Of a stretch of 64,000 nt of DNA, positions 34,000-45,889 are shown piece by piece. The DNA is from Hyperoplus lanceolatus (lineage: Eukaryota > Chordata > Actinopteri > Uranoscopiformes > Ammodytidae): contig CM049403.1 of assembly GCA_026929865.2 (NCBI GenBank), positions 9,710,001 through 9,774,000 on the forward strand. The letters run 5' to 3'. Position 1 is the first letter of the stretch; the number at the start of each line of letters is the position of its first letter. The notes beneath the pieces were generated by a model, which saw only the letters and a program-made list of their open reading frames with translations, did no database searches and had not been told where the DNA came from. The position numbers and the translations under genes are program-made.

Positions 34000-34589
34000 G
34001 GCCAGGACACACCAGTCCGACTACCCTAAAATGGAGACTGCCGATTCAGGGAGCTCCAGTCTTCCCGTCGCGGCCGAAAAAGTGCTGACTTTGCGTACGC
34101 TCTGCGCTTGCGCGGGACTTAATGTCTCCATAACAGCAGGCGGCGCTAATCTGTATTGTGTTCTGAAAAAATACGGAAGCCGGAAATGATGGGACGGCTC
34201 TCTAGACCATAAACATAGATAGAAATACGTATTTATATTTATGGACCATAAAGAGCACCGTTTTTAGCAGAGAGTGTCGAGCATGTTGTCGAGCAGTCAA
34301 CAAGGGTTGATGCATGTGAGTACTCGCTTAAAGAAACAAACAAACACATCAAAACGATGGCTAACTGTTGTTAGCTGTTTGTGCTACAAGCCTCACTTCC
34401 GGGCTTCACTGATTCGCTAGCCCTCCACAAATCAAATTGCTCCAACTGAAAGAGACCCGCCGCCATCGGCTCAAAAGAAGCCCGACGACATCTACGACGA
34501 CCGATTTCACGGCACACACCAAACAGATTTGTGTCCCCGCCCCGTCCCGACTCTACGACGGCAATTATCGGGGCCGGTGTGTCCTGGCC
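34000..34589. mobile_element. TTAA-flanked MITE
   Basis: The ends GGCCAGGACACACC and GGTGTGTCCTGGCC are exact inverted repeats of 14 bp. TTAA lies immediately outside both (33996-33999 and 34590-34593). Inside are CGAC-rich subterminal phrases such as CATCTACGACGACCG and GGCACACACC. A TTAA target fits piggyBac or Kolobok relatives; a TTA target of Harbinger type cannot be excluded. No coding region is present. Confidence 0.8.
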
Positions 34590-34593
34590 TTAA

Positions 34594-36637
34594 ATCACAT
34601 GTCCAGTTTTCAATACTTGTTTTCCCCCGACTGGTGTTTTGGGACCAGCAGCTCTGAATATAGCACAAGTATGCTGTGTTGCATGATAAAGTGCAGAGTG
34701 TAATCACTTTGACGATTTAATCATTTATGGACAAATGTTGCACAACATGAAGAATGTCTCATGTAATACGCATGCATTTATTATTTATTTATTACATACT
34801 GCAGTCACACGCACGTGCAGAGAAACCGTACAGTGTAGAATGTAACTGGTGCAGAGACGGTTCTGTTGATCGAGTGTATAAGAACGTATCTGCATTTACT
34901 CAACTGCATGTTCTGCAGTGTATCACACATCCTTGCTCTCGGCAACATATGAATGATGTCAAAAATGATCTGAGAACACTGTTCAATATGCAGATCAATT
35001 ACAATGTAACTTGGGGGGGATAACACTTCAATCAATGGAGAGAGGAAAAATAGAACATAGCTCTGGAGAGCTAACAATTGGTCACAAAAATGCTTTTCTC
35101 TCTCTCACTCTGTCTCTTTCTCTCTCTCTGACTCATTCTCTATTCGACCCCCTGTTTCACTCTGACTTCAGGCTCAGACAGGCCATGGAGATATAAAGGC
35201 TGGAAGGTATACAAAAAGTCTTAGTGTTAAAACATTTAAAAACTTGAAGGAGCGCCTCAGGGTGCTAGAGTCCAGCTCAGGCAGCCATCTTACTCACAGT
35301 CCCCGCCAGAGCAGACAGAATAGTGGGACAATAGGATATGAGACAAAGAGAAGAAAAAGACTGGTGACATGAAATATGGGCTTCTGGGTGGCCCGCCAGA
35401 AGTTCCTGCTACAGTTCCACGTGTACGAACGACTGATGGTGTGTGTTTGATTAAGCTGCCTGTGAACAAACGCTCATGTTTCATAGACACAGCAAAGACG
35501 TTAATAACTGAGAATGCCATCGTTAAAGACCCCAAATGAGTCTAAAGCATCATTTAATGTTAAAGTTTCACAGTTTGCTACATAGTTTTATAATGTATTC
35601 GGAAAGTAATTAGATTTGAGGACATTAACTTATTTTTTGTCATTCTTTAAGGCGTAAAATTTATGGTGCTAAACCAAGCTTGAAATGAACCGCTGTTCTG
35701 CTTGCAAAGCCCCCTCTAAATAAAAAAAACATGAGCGTGATAATAAAGTTTGTAAGGCCACGTATTTTTTTGCAGGGATTATTTCCTGCCAGAACTTCCA
35801 TTTCTTTCCCCGAGGGCGTCAGGTAGCGCACAATAACCAGATATGATATAATGAGCAGAGGGATGGGAAGAAAACTCAACTCGGAGAACGAAATGATGAT
35901 AAAACAGACACATTTTGACACAGGCGAAATTACAGCTGCATTGTCACTCTGACAGATTATCTTGCTCGGCCCGTTTTCAAGGCTGTGGAGTTTGATTTTC
36001 ATGAAGGAGTAGAAAAAAATGACAGGAAGAATAATGAGTCTTGATATCTCCAGTTCTGTTCACTGCTCACAGACACCACAGGACACTGTCAGGAATAACA
36101 ACAGCTGTTTGTTTGTCTCTTTTGGCAAGTTCAATTGAAATCTCATGTTTATTAAGGCCAGTCCCAAGTCCAAGTCCTTGAGAATACCTTTCAGGTCCTT
36201 GAGAGCTAGTACCTTGTATTTTTTTAATAAAGTGTACACTTAGATTTGTGTCTGAAATTGACATTTGCATAGCAATTCCTTCCACTACTTGTTATTTAAA
36301 AAAACATAACCACATTACTAGTGACTTTATTTTCGTGTCTAAAGCCTGACTCACGTCAAAGCATCAAATCTCAAGTCTAGAGCTCTGACAAATACTTCAG
36401 GAAAAGTATCCAGTGGTGCACATTTGGCCTTGGGAGTAAATTAATGTCCCAAGCGAATTGCAAATTAATTGCTTGTCATTCAAAACTCATACTACAACCT
36501 TCAAACATTTTTCTTTCAGAGATAATGGTGTGTGCATTAAAATGGCATGAATTACTCATTTATAAAGTAACTACAGGACTTCAAGGTGAAATCAGTGGTT
36601 CTGGGGCATGCTTGTTCTTAGATTTTTTTCGAGTGTT
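34594..36637. other. unrecognised sequence
   Basis: No gene recognised. A 113-codon minus-strand frame at 35661-36002 contains hydrophobic stretches but no recognisable family or splice pattern. Confidence 0.4.
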
Positions 36638-36763
36638 GCCAAAATCAGTGAATGTCTCCTCACGATCCGCTACCTTTCCGTACTGTGCGTGCCCTGAAAA
36701 AAATCCAGTGTTGATATACTGTGTAGGCTCTGTGATCGTGAAGAAATATTCACTGATTTTGGC
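36638..36763. repeat. 30-bp inverted repeat with 66-nt loop
   Basis: The arm at 36638-36667 (GCCAAAATCAGTGAAT... ...CACGATC) matches the complement of 36734-36763 at 27 of 30 positions; the three differences are all transitions. The loop contains CCGCTACCTTTCCGTACTG and ATACTGTGTAGGCTCTG. It could be an old MITE core, a cruciform or a transcribed hairpin; nothing here decides. Confidence 0.7.
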
Positions 36764-38932
36764 CAAGAAGGATTTCGGCAATCCTTTTTACTGACTCCGT
36801 TCTAACTAATTAGCCTTAAGAAAAAAATACTTCTGTCCTTACTTCCCCCCGGAGTTGACTTTGCCATGAGGGCCTCTAAACAACTCCCAATCCTCCACAA
36901 CACCCAGACTCGTCACATATTCTTTAATCCACACATGTAGGAAAAGTGTTCTCCCACACTCTTTAGAAGAAAGTATCCAGTCGTGCACATACATGGCATA
37001 AAAACACACATTATCATAGAAAACAGAAATATCCATCCAGATATTTATCTTCAATTTTGCCCCACACCCTGATGAATCCCTGAGCGCTGCCCTATCAAAG
37101 GGGTGGCGTGTTCCCGGGCCAGGTCTGTGTGCAATGGGCCGATAGGCAGACTATAAGCCGTGCAGATTCTCTCTAACACTGGATGTGTCATCTTTGGAGA
37201 CGACAGAGAGGAGCGCGCTCAGTCGGCCGTGGCCTGGAAAACAGACTGTGAGATTTTGTGATGTGCTGAGAGTGTTGTGTTGTAACAGCGACCAACCGAC
37301 CCCCAAGGTTTCCGGTCTAGTTAACTCCTCACAACTTCAGAAGCAGTACAGCAGGAATAGAGGTTTTAACTCAAAAAGAAAAGAAAAAGTAAAGTAAAAG
37401 ATATCAGACTCATAGGTTTTATTATTCATGCCGGGCTCCGCGTATTAGTCGTATGAGTGCACAGATCCAATGATAATGAATGACCTCACTGGATTAATGA
37501 TTAGTCCATCTCTCTGTTATTGGAAACACATCTGAAGGAACATTGATATTAATGAGCAGCCAGCCCAGTTAGGGCCTAATGCATCTCACATGGACCATAC
37601 ATACTGCGGCATGCTTCCTGCACTAATGGCCCACACGGCTCTTTTTATCTCAGCTGTGGCCCTGATCCAGATGATGTAACAGCTCAACTGAAATATCATC
37701 ACAAGGGAGAAAGCCCAGCATAATAAAAACAAAAACAAGGGGGCACAATCCCCCAAAACAATTTTTAAATATTAATTCAGTGGTGCCACTTACGTAAGCC
37801 TCGGCACCAGTGGGAAGAAGGCAGGCAGGCAGGCACGTGTGCACGAGATGAGAAGGAGACTTTGATATATTCTCTTCTCTTTCGGCTTTGAAATGTGTGT
37901 GACTCATAACCATCAGTAGACAGAAAGCAGAGTGACAGATCCTTCCCAATCACCCTTCTTCCCTGATTTGGTTATTATGTGCATTTGACAGGCCGAGAGA
38001 GATGGTAAAATGACAGTTTCCTTCAATGGGCTGAAAGAAGTTGGGATTTTTTACATATAAACACATGAAATGATAGCGTTGGAATAGGGACCATCAGATG
38101 CACAGTGGGATAGAGATAACCATATTAAATGAGACACTCATTTATTGGGAAAGGTGAGGCGGAGTACACGTCGCAGGAAACCGTTCATCTTTCTCGGGAC
38201 AGAAAAGGTTACGCAGAATCTACAGATGTCTCAAATATTTACATAAGGTGTGTGTGGACATTCAATCTCTCTTTCCTTCTTGCTTCCTCTCTTTTCTTGT
38301 GCTGTGAAATAGTTTACGTCCTTCCTCGGAGGTGAAACACTGGGGGGGGGGGGCATTATAAACAGTTTTATTAGATGTATCAGGGGAACCTAAATATTTG
38401 CGCAAGGGGATGGGCGACGGGCCGATGTATCATTCTAGGAAGAAAGCCTGCAGAGGGCACAAAAAATGGAAATTCACTATACCAACATTTTGACTCTTTC
38501 TTTACTGATATCGTATGCAATTTGAAACACTTGTCATAACAATATTTTTTTAGCCATGCTAATGGCGCGGCTTTAGAGATGGCTGGCAATGTCTGTCCGC
38601 TTCTTTTGCCGGACTGAAATATCACAGCAATTTTCCAAAGGGGTTGCCATGACACTTTGTGCAAACGTTCATGGTTCCATGAGGTGACACCCTCACTTAA
38701 ACTGTGTGGCTTTGAGTGAAGAGTATCAAGTATTGGATGGTTTGCCATGACATTTGGTACACACATTCATGTCTTCCTTAGGACAACTGTAATGACTCTG
38801 GAAATCCCCAGACTTTTCATCTGTGGTTCATGACGAAATACATGCAAAACGAATGGTTTTCCCATCAGTTTTACTCTTATTAACAATGTTGGCATGCACA
38901 ATGAAGTTTGCAAACAGACCTTGAGGGGCCAC
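36764..38932. other. unrecognised sequence
   Basis: No gene recognised. It has a G-run at about 38342-38352. The 128-codon minus-strand frame at 38380-38766 has no domain I know. Confidence 0.4.
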
Positions 38933-39881
38933 TCACACTAGGGCCGCGGCCCCGTGCCAAAGCTCATTAGCATACTAAAGTCTAGAACGTTTGGCTAGTG
39001 TGACCACGCCATACGTATTCCAGCACGGAACAGCCCCTTGGCCACCAGGTGTGCCGTGGCCAAAGTACAGATGCTAATGAGATGACACGCGCACAAGCAA
39101 GCTCACAAGCTAGCGCACAGGCGGAGTTCCTGACGTGAATTTATTAAGGATGCGCATAGTCCTTTAACGCCCGCTGCCTTACTAGTCGGCACCAGAATTG
39201 CCCACCACTTCGACTTGTAGCTACATAAAATGTGTGAGAATTAATGTGTGTGTAGGCCTAGGTGTGGGCTAATAAAAGAGGGAGAGAGCTAAATAGGTGA
39301 GCGCAGAAAGCAAAGCAAAAAGGTTTTCGTGTTTACTCACGTTCGTCAGATGATTTTTTTCTTTTTCCTCCCGTCAGCTGTCATAATACTGCCTTTACGT
39401 ATGGCGGTGGAGACAAACACAAAACAACACACAACGGGACTCCGCAGCCCGGTGATAAGGAAACAGTAGCCTACACTAAGGTTTAACAAGAAACTTTATA
39501 AAGACACTTAAAAAAACGATCTCTGCCCATACAATAAGTTCTGACTTGGATTTGATGGAGCGATCGATGTGTATAAAACCATCCTGTACGTATGGTCTGA
39601 TGACGGGCCGTTATATTAATAATAAACAGCGTGCTGCACAAATATGAGACTGTCCACCGCGACCTATTACATCAAGGCTACATTTTAAAAAAACAATAGC
39701 TTAAGGATTCTCGTTGCTCTAATGTGGAAGTGGAATATATGATGCAAATTTGGCCGGATGAAAATATTCACAAACAGTCGTATAGCCTACAAGTAGACTA
39801 CGCTCCAAATCCTAAACGCGCACGGTAACGTTGGCAAGGTGCAATCGTGCCCAGGCCACAAGCAGTGTGAGCACGGGCCTG
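38933..39881. mobile_element. possible MITE with CTCACACT ends
   Basis: The left side reads GGGGCCACTCACACTAGGG and then GGCCCCGTGCC. The complement of the right side reads CAGGCCCGTGCTCACACTGC and then GGCCTGGGCACG. The order of shared blocks suggests diverged terminal inverted repeats. No target duplication was found and the limits are approximate. The interior has no coding frame. Confidence 0.4.
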
Positions 39882-42401
39882 CGGGGGGGGAGCGGGGAGG
39901 GGGGGAATCGTGCTGAATCTTCCTGCAGCACGGAACAGGCCAATTGCTGCACTGAGCCTATTTTGCAGGTGAAGTGAACTGTTCAGCTCCAGTGACTGTT
40001 GGTAGTGCAGACTGTAGTTAGAGTTTTGCACATTGAGCTACAGTTGTGCCCACTATGGGTTAGCAATCGAAAAAAACTGTATTTACTACAGCCCTTAGTA
40101 AAGCTGCAATGCCTGGTCTCAAACGTTACATAAAACCTCTTTCTTGCCTTCCTTCAGTGTCTTAAACACGTCCTCCGTACTAATCTTGTCTAATCAGCCG
40201 CAGATTATTTTATCACCACTACTTAACATGCTCCATCCTACACGGAGCACAGAAAAGGAAATTGGGATGCTGCATTTTTTTTTACCAGTTCAGCTGCTGT
40301 AATGGATATACTGCCATCTGTACCTCAGGGATAATTTGATTTGCCCTGACATGGTAAATTACCCTGCTACAGCTTGTCCATTTTATTTGCTAATCCAATT
40401 CAGTGTCACTTAACACCCAGAGCCCCCCAGAGGCACAGAGAGACTGCTTTACTGTACTGTGGGAGGACTTCCCTGGGCTGGTGCTCTGGTGGGTTGGGGC
40501 GGACATGGCCAGGGTGAGTTTAGGGTGGCCACATTAAGAACTTTACAAACATTCTCTGACCAGTGTGACCTCTGCATGTTTAGGTAAAATCCTCTTCCAC
40601 TGCCTCACTGTTCTTTTCTCAGTGGTATTTTAATAATATATGATTACATAAGACAGTACCACGAAGAAGGGCCTATAATTACACCACTATGATTCATCCA
40701 TTTGACATAGATATCCTCAGGGAAGTGACCTCAGATGACTCTCCTCCATTTATATTTTTTCCGTGTGTGGCTAACTGAAATAAAGATGCCCTCACACTGG
40801 CTACCGACCTTGATTTTTGACCAACACAAATGATACTTCATGAAGGAGCTCTGTCATTCTCAGTCCTTAATGCATGACTATGTAGAGGAACAGTTTGGCT
40901 AAGGAACCACATTTCCCTCCAAACACCCATGTTGAGATGTGTTTTTTACAGTTTGTATATTTGAACAAGGAATGTCAACCAAGTGACTGAAACGCTCCAA
41001 TCAAAGGTTTCTTTTTCAATCAAGTTTCCTGTTCCTTTTTTTTTCTTGCCACATTTTTGTGTTCTGCCTTTTATTGTTGATGTTTTGCGACCCACAGCCC
41101 ACTCCTCTGAGCTTTCCACTAGACTAATATTTGTCTTTCCACCTCCTCCCTCTCTCCGAACATCTGGACTGGAGCTATGCAGGAACACAACCTTCCTTGG
41201 GGGAGATTCTTGTATATCTTTTGATCAGTGCATACACAGCCATCGATAGTTTACCGTGACCATAAACATTCCCCCTCTCTCTCTCTCTCCCGAGGCTATC
41301 AGCAGCACAAGGCCACTCAGCCGACTGGTGCTTTGTCAATAACAATATATATCAGAGGTAGATGAAGCCGCACTCTCTGCTGTCGTGCTTGTAGCAGAGG
41401 GACCTGTATTTACAGTGGCGATGCCACTGATTGAAACAAAGGGGAAACAATTCGGCCAAGGTCTGGTACTGTAATGTATCCAGACAAATTTACAATTTAT
41501 CATAACGTGAATTTTCCGATTTGAAACTGGACTGAAATCTGTAGGGAAGAATCTTAGTGAAATGTATAGTTTTAGAGATGAGAGCTTTGTTTGCATGCAA
41601 TCATGGGTCATCAGATAAATCAATAGATCTACATAATATCTTCAATAGGTCTTATTTGCTATTGTGGGAGGTTTTTTTCTTGCTGTAATTGCTTGTTTGG
41701 GCTAAGGTGGTGATAAAGAGGAGCCTGTCTGCTCCACCGTGTGCGTTTCTATACGTCACCAATTTCAGGTCCAATTTCCTCCGCGAGATGGAAGTCATTA
41801 CAGCTCCGGTTTCGCGACTCTGATTGAAGTTTTTTAGTCACAATTGACCAGAGTGATTTGGTCTCAAGCAGTGGTTAGCAGAAGCCAGATCAGAGTGGGA
41901 TTCAGGAGGGAGCCAGTGTTCAATCAAGCACATTGCAGGTCATGAGACTGGGAATGTATGAATGAGGTGTCAATCACAGACACATATGTATACTGTACAT
42001 AATTGAATGCACACATGCATATACAATATAGTGTAAAACATCGTACAGTAAATAAGTGGTATCAAATAATCTTTTTAAATGTTTTTCCCCCAAGGGATCA
42101 ATAAAGTATGTCTGATTCTGATTTGATAATAACAACCTGTAAATATGTCATTATGTATTTTTTTTTTTTAACAATTTCAAGTTAATTCAAATGTTTAGTT
42201 GTTTAACATTGTTTCACTTGACATAATGAGTTGACTGAATGCACATCTGTGAGTTCAATCTTTAAACTGGGTTTACCAAAGACACATGGTCGGCATGTTA
42301 GCAGAGTTCCGACCCTACATTGAGACCCGTCTTTTTTCTGGATTTTGAAGAAGACATATCTGATGAAAGCTTGTTATGTGTCTTTAGTACACTGTATATT
42401 A
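39882..42401. other. unrecognised sequence
   Basis: No gene recognised apart from the short LINE-like tail at about 42085. Short T-runs lie at 41035-41045 and 42161-42170. Confidence 0.45.
42085..42124 (+). mobile_element. LINE-type 3' tail fragment
   Basis: CCAAGGGATCAATAAAGTAT followed by GTCTGATTCTGATT resembles, from memory, the 3' tail of a fish non-LTR retrotransposon (Rex-like) that ends in short TTCTGA units. Only about 40 bp are recognisable. Confidence 0.45.
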
Positions 42402-43471
42402 CAGTTTTTCTCAGTCGCTTTGGTGCTTTTCTCATATCACTATTAACATTTGCACAGCAGTTAGTGCATTTCTCAAAACAATTAGTGCAAACTGCAAAAC
42501 CTAGTGGATAACCTGCAAAAGTACGTCACTTGCTCAAAATGGATAGTCTATTCCTCAAAAGCAAGTATTCATCGCAATGAAACTGCCAGTATCATCAAAA
42601 TGAGAAGTCTTAACATCACGTTTATGAACAAGATAGTCAAATGGCTTTGTCATGTTTTCATTATGACAGTTTATTCTCTCAGTGTTTTCCAATGCAAAAA
42701 AAAGGTCAGAACTCGGTGACACTACATGACAATGCTCAAGACAGCACTATACACTACTTGTACAGCCATTTGAAAACTACAGTAAAGTTACACATTGCTG
42801 TAGTTAGGGGAGTAAGTGAGTACAAGACACTGAATACGTATGTTTCACATTTTTACTGTATATGCTCTTTGCAATTCTACAGCATTGTGCAAAAGAAAAA
42901 TACACTTCAGTCACTATTAGAACAAACATAAAAAACACCCTTTTGGTAGAGCTGTGCACAAATGTGAACAATATAACAGGACATATTGTAACTGAACATA
43001 TATAGGTAAATCATTCTGGCACATCCAGACGTTCCTGTCTGTCTGGCCACATATTTTCATCTACATCACAACGGATATTATCCCTTGCAATGCAGCGAGG
43101 AAAGTATCTATGATAAAGAAAAGGTATAACATTTGCTTGGCAGAATTTGATAACTAGTTCAACAATTTTGTATGTAATGACTCAAGCAATGAAATGAAGA
43201 CTATTAGTTTTATTGGGAATGACTATTCAGCATCAATAAGTATAGTTAATTTTGACTGACATGACATAAGCAAATGACAATGTTATAAAACAGCAGAGAA
43301 TTGTATGAAAGCAACTGATACATGTCCAAAAGCATTTGCAATTTGTTCAGAGAAAGGAGAAATTGCTACTATGATGTGCTCAAATGACTAAATGTTGCGG
43401 AGGTTGAACTAATAGTTATGAGAATTTTCATTCTGATCCGAGAAAAGCACCAAAGCGACGGAGAAAAACTG
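42402..43471. mobile_element. TA-flanked DNA transposon remnant
   Basis: The left end CAGTTTTTCTCAGTCGCTTT with GGTGCTTTTCTC is mirrored at the right by GAGAAAAGCACCAAAGCGAC and GGAGAAAAACTG. TA lies on both sides (42400-42401 and 43472-43473). The arms match over about 32 bp with one difference. TA duplication fits the Tc1/mariner group and some other superfamilies. A short transposase-like C-terminus remains on the minus strand at 43011-43123; most of the coding region is gone. Confidence 0.72.
43011..43123 (-). pseudogene. transposase C-terminal remnant
   Basis: The minus-strand frame reads HRYFPRCIARDNIRC, DVDENMWPDRQERLD and then a stop. I remember the pattern FPRCLARENI-CDVDE-LWPD from the C-terminus of DDE transposases in fish TA-type elements. 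Only about 36 codons are recognisable. The sequence before HRYF (TTTCTTTATCATAG) looks like a splice acceptor, so this may be the last exon of the original transposase gene. Catalytic residues are not present in this piece. Confidence 0.5.
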
Positions 43472-43473
43472 TA

Positions 43474-43949
43474 ATGTTGTGCATCTCCATCACTGAGGCA
43501 GATGCAAAACACATGTCGATGCAATGGCAACAATTCGATGCATTAAAGTTACAAGCAAAAAAACTCATTACGGAACGATGCAATTAATCATTGCACAAAG
43601 GGTTTGATTTTGTTTATTAAACAGCCAATTATAAAGGGAACATCTGTGCTTCAAATATTTGTTTAGTTAGCCCTGCAACTCACTAAGCATCTTTTGATAA
43701 CATCATCTCCACAGTTCAGGTGAGTATTTTAGTTAATCATGCTGTGTGTTTACTTTCTAGCATCGCTCACAAATAGCATGCCCTTGTCAAATGGTCCATC
43801 CCTCTTGAAAAATGCCCAAGGTCTCGCTAAATATTGAATCTATAGGAATGTATTGGGACATGCAGCTGGTCCTCCTCCATGTTAAAATCAGATGAAGTTT
43901 GTTATGATGCATTGCAAGTTGCGTGTAAAATAATATAATTGAATAAGTG
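43474..43949. other. unrecognised sequence between two transposons
   Basis: Nothing recognised. Confidence 0.5.
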
Positions 43950-44527
43950 TTAACCCTCCTGTTATGTTCATTTGTCAGGAACAGCAATGGTGTTCCGGGT
44001 CAATTTGACCCGGCGCATGTTTAAATCTCCAAAAGATGTCCTAAACCAAAAAGAATCCTAACAAGCAGTGTGCACATGTCATTACCAACTCCATTACTAA
44101 CTATTCTATCAATATTTAGTGCAATGTGGTGTTCCTTACCTCTAGCAGGTAATGGTTAAATAAGGATAATTCACTCGTTTTTCATTAAAAGAATACATGT
44201 TCAAACTTTTTTTGTAATGTTTCACCACTGTATTACTTTTGGAACACTGGAGAAAATGTGAAAAGTCTCCAGAGACATTGTGGCTTGAAATATTGCCCTG
44301 CCTGCCTCTGCATCCCACATACTGGCTGTTGATTCATCCTTCGACCCCAGCCAGGATGAGGAGCCCCAAATACGCATCTAAATGTGTTTTGTCCAGCTCC
44401 TTCCACTTTTCCCCAAAAACACACCTCCCTTCTAGATTAGTCATTTCCAGAATGATTTGCTGTATTGAATCTGGCATGACCAGCTCAAAAGCTGACTTGA
44501 TGTCAGTCACACGAGTCAGTGCCATCC

Positions 44528-44754
44528 TAGTCTGGCTTGACCACTCCCGCCAGCGTCTATTAAGCGCTGGCGTCGGCAAACAACGCTACGCCTCCATTGG
44601 CTGCTTCCCGGGGTTAGCCCCGCCGTAGATGATTGTGATTGGTTTAAATAAATAAAAACAGGCCAGCCCAGTTTCCCCCCCGAATAGACGGCTCTAAACG
44701 GAGTGCTTCCAGACCATACTACTTACTGTAGTTTGGTCTGGCTTTGCGAGACTA
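44528..44754. mobile_element. 227-bp MITE with 9-bp duplication, inside piggyBac remnant
   Basis: The ends are TAGTCTGGC and a right side GCGAGACTA. GTGCCATCC lies on both sides (44519-44527 and 44755-44763). Inside are CGCCAGCG/CGCTGGCG inverted phrases and AGACCATACTACTTACTG, which I recognise as a very common fish MITE. The 9-bp duplication is more like Mutator-type than hAT. It splits the transposase remnant. Confidence 0.82.
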
Positions 44755-44787
44755 GTGCCATCCTATTGGACCCTGGCACTGTCTTTA

Positions 44788-45151
44788 AGGTGAAACTCGA
44801 AAAATTAGAATATGCAAAAGTTAATTTATTTCAGTAATTTGACTCAAAAGGTGAAACTAATATAGTATATAGACCCATTACATGAAAGGTGAGATATTCA
44901 AAGCCTTTATTTGTTATAATTTAGATTATTATGGTTTACACAGCTTATGAAAACCCCAAATTTAAATCTCAGAAAATTTGAATATTACATGAAATCAATA
45001 AAAAAAGGGATTTTTAATACAGAAATATCAGCCCTCTATAAAGTATAATCATGCATGTGTACTCAGTACTTGGTTTGGGTCCATTCTGCATGACTTCTTG
45101 CCTTAATTCCAATTAATTTTCAATGATATTCTAATTATATGAGTTTCACCT
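44788..45151. mobile_element. 364-bp MITE with AGGTGAAACTC ends, inside piggyBac remnant
   Basis: The left end AGGTGAAACTCGAAAAATTA continues GAATAT. The complement of the right end reads AGGTGAAACTCATATAATTA and continues GAATAT. This is a familiar fish repeat with phrases such as GGTGAAACTAATATA and AATCATGCATGTGTACTC. I could not fix the target duplication. The superfamily is not certain. Confidence 0.72.
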
Positions 45152-45534
45152 GTATGTTTTCTGCAGACGCATATTTGGGGATGAATTTCACCATTGTTTG
45201 ACATGAATGTCTTGCTTGGAGGAATAGGAATAGCAATTCCCTCATCTGGTTAAAATTCAGAATCATTAGAATCAGAATTTAGCTCAAGATACATCCTCCT
45301 CTATTTCACTAGCATGATCAATGATGACTTCCAGAGCCTCCTGGACTGTCATCCTTTTGCTTCTGCTTCTCATTTTGTAAAGGTCTGCCTGACAGAGTGT
45401 AATGTTGGTAGGACTCCCATGCAGAGAATATTTTATATGTTTTGCCCCTCCCCTGTTGACTGTCCACTGAATGTGGGTGGAGTTTTCCCAAGGGAACATA
45501 AATGGTTCCCGTCAAAAGTCATAACACTTGCAAC

Positions 45535-45592
45535 TGTGTGTGTGTGTGTGTGTTTGTGTGTGTGTGGGTGTGTGTGTGTGGGCGTGTGTGAG
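45535..45592 (+). repeat. imperfect GT repeat inside the piggyBac copy
   Basis: TG units with TTTG and GGG interruptions. It grew or was present inside the element, between the transposase remnant and the right end. Confidence 0.85.
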
Positions 45593-45889
45593 ATTTGGGT
45601 GAAATATGTCTCACAGTTGTAAAGAAAGAAATAGTCTTACATTTCTGACACCCTTTTACCTCCAGTTTTACTGCCGGGTCAAATTGACCCGAACAGTATC
45701 TATGTGATATAAACATGCAGGGGGTGGTTGCAAATGTGTGAGATGAACTATTTTCATATTATATGTTGATTGCCCTAATTAAGGCAAGCAGAAGAAGTTT
45801 CATACTGAAAAAATAATTTTAACTATTTTTCCTAGATCTTCAAACTTTGAAACGGGTCAATTTGACCGGGAACATAACAGGAGGGTTAA

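Larger units (their letters stand above)
44334..45352 (-). pseudogene. piggyBac transposase N-terminal remnant
   Basis: Two separated minus-strand pieces are recognisable. The first, MTVQEALEVIIDHASEIEED (near 45290-45350), has the acidic N-terminal pattern of piggyBac transposases. The second (44334-44518) reads TDIKSAFELVMPDSIQQII, LEMTNLEGRCVFGEKWKELD, AYLGLLILAGV, typical of the dimerisation and DNA-binding region, where family members read like EMTN...LLILAGV. Between them sit two inserted elements. Downstream the frame is stopped soon after LLILAGV and the region with the catalytic aspartates is absent. It is therefore non-functional. Confidence 0.8.
43954..45885 (-). mobile_element. 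piggyBac-like transposon, truncated and interrupted
   Basis: The ends CCCTCCTGTTATGTTC (43954-43969) and GAACATAACAGGAGGG (45870-45885) are exact inverted repeats and TTAA stands outside both, the hallmark of piggyBac. Palindromes of the type GGGTCAATTTGACCC lie near both ends (43995-44013, about 45853-45869) and once more at 45674-45691. N-terminal transposase pieces lie on the minus strand, while the catalytic core is missing, so the copy is about 1.9 kb (1.3 kb without insertions), shorter than autonomous piggyBac elements. Two smaller elements and a GT array lie inside. Confidence 0.92.

Noticed and set aside
37650-37949. A 99-codon minus-strand frame as a host exon
   Set aside because: Mixed hydrophobic and low-complexity residues, no convincing donor or acceptor, no known domain.
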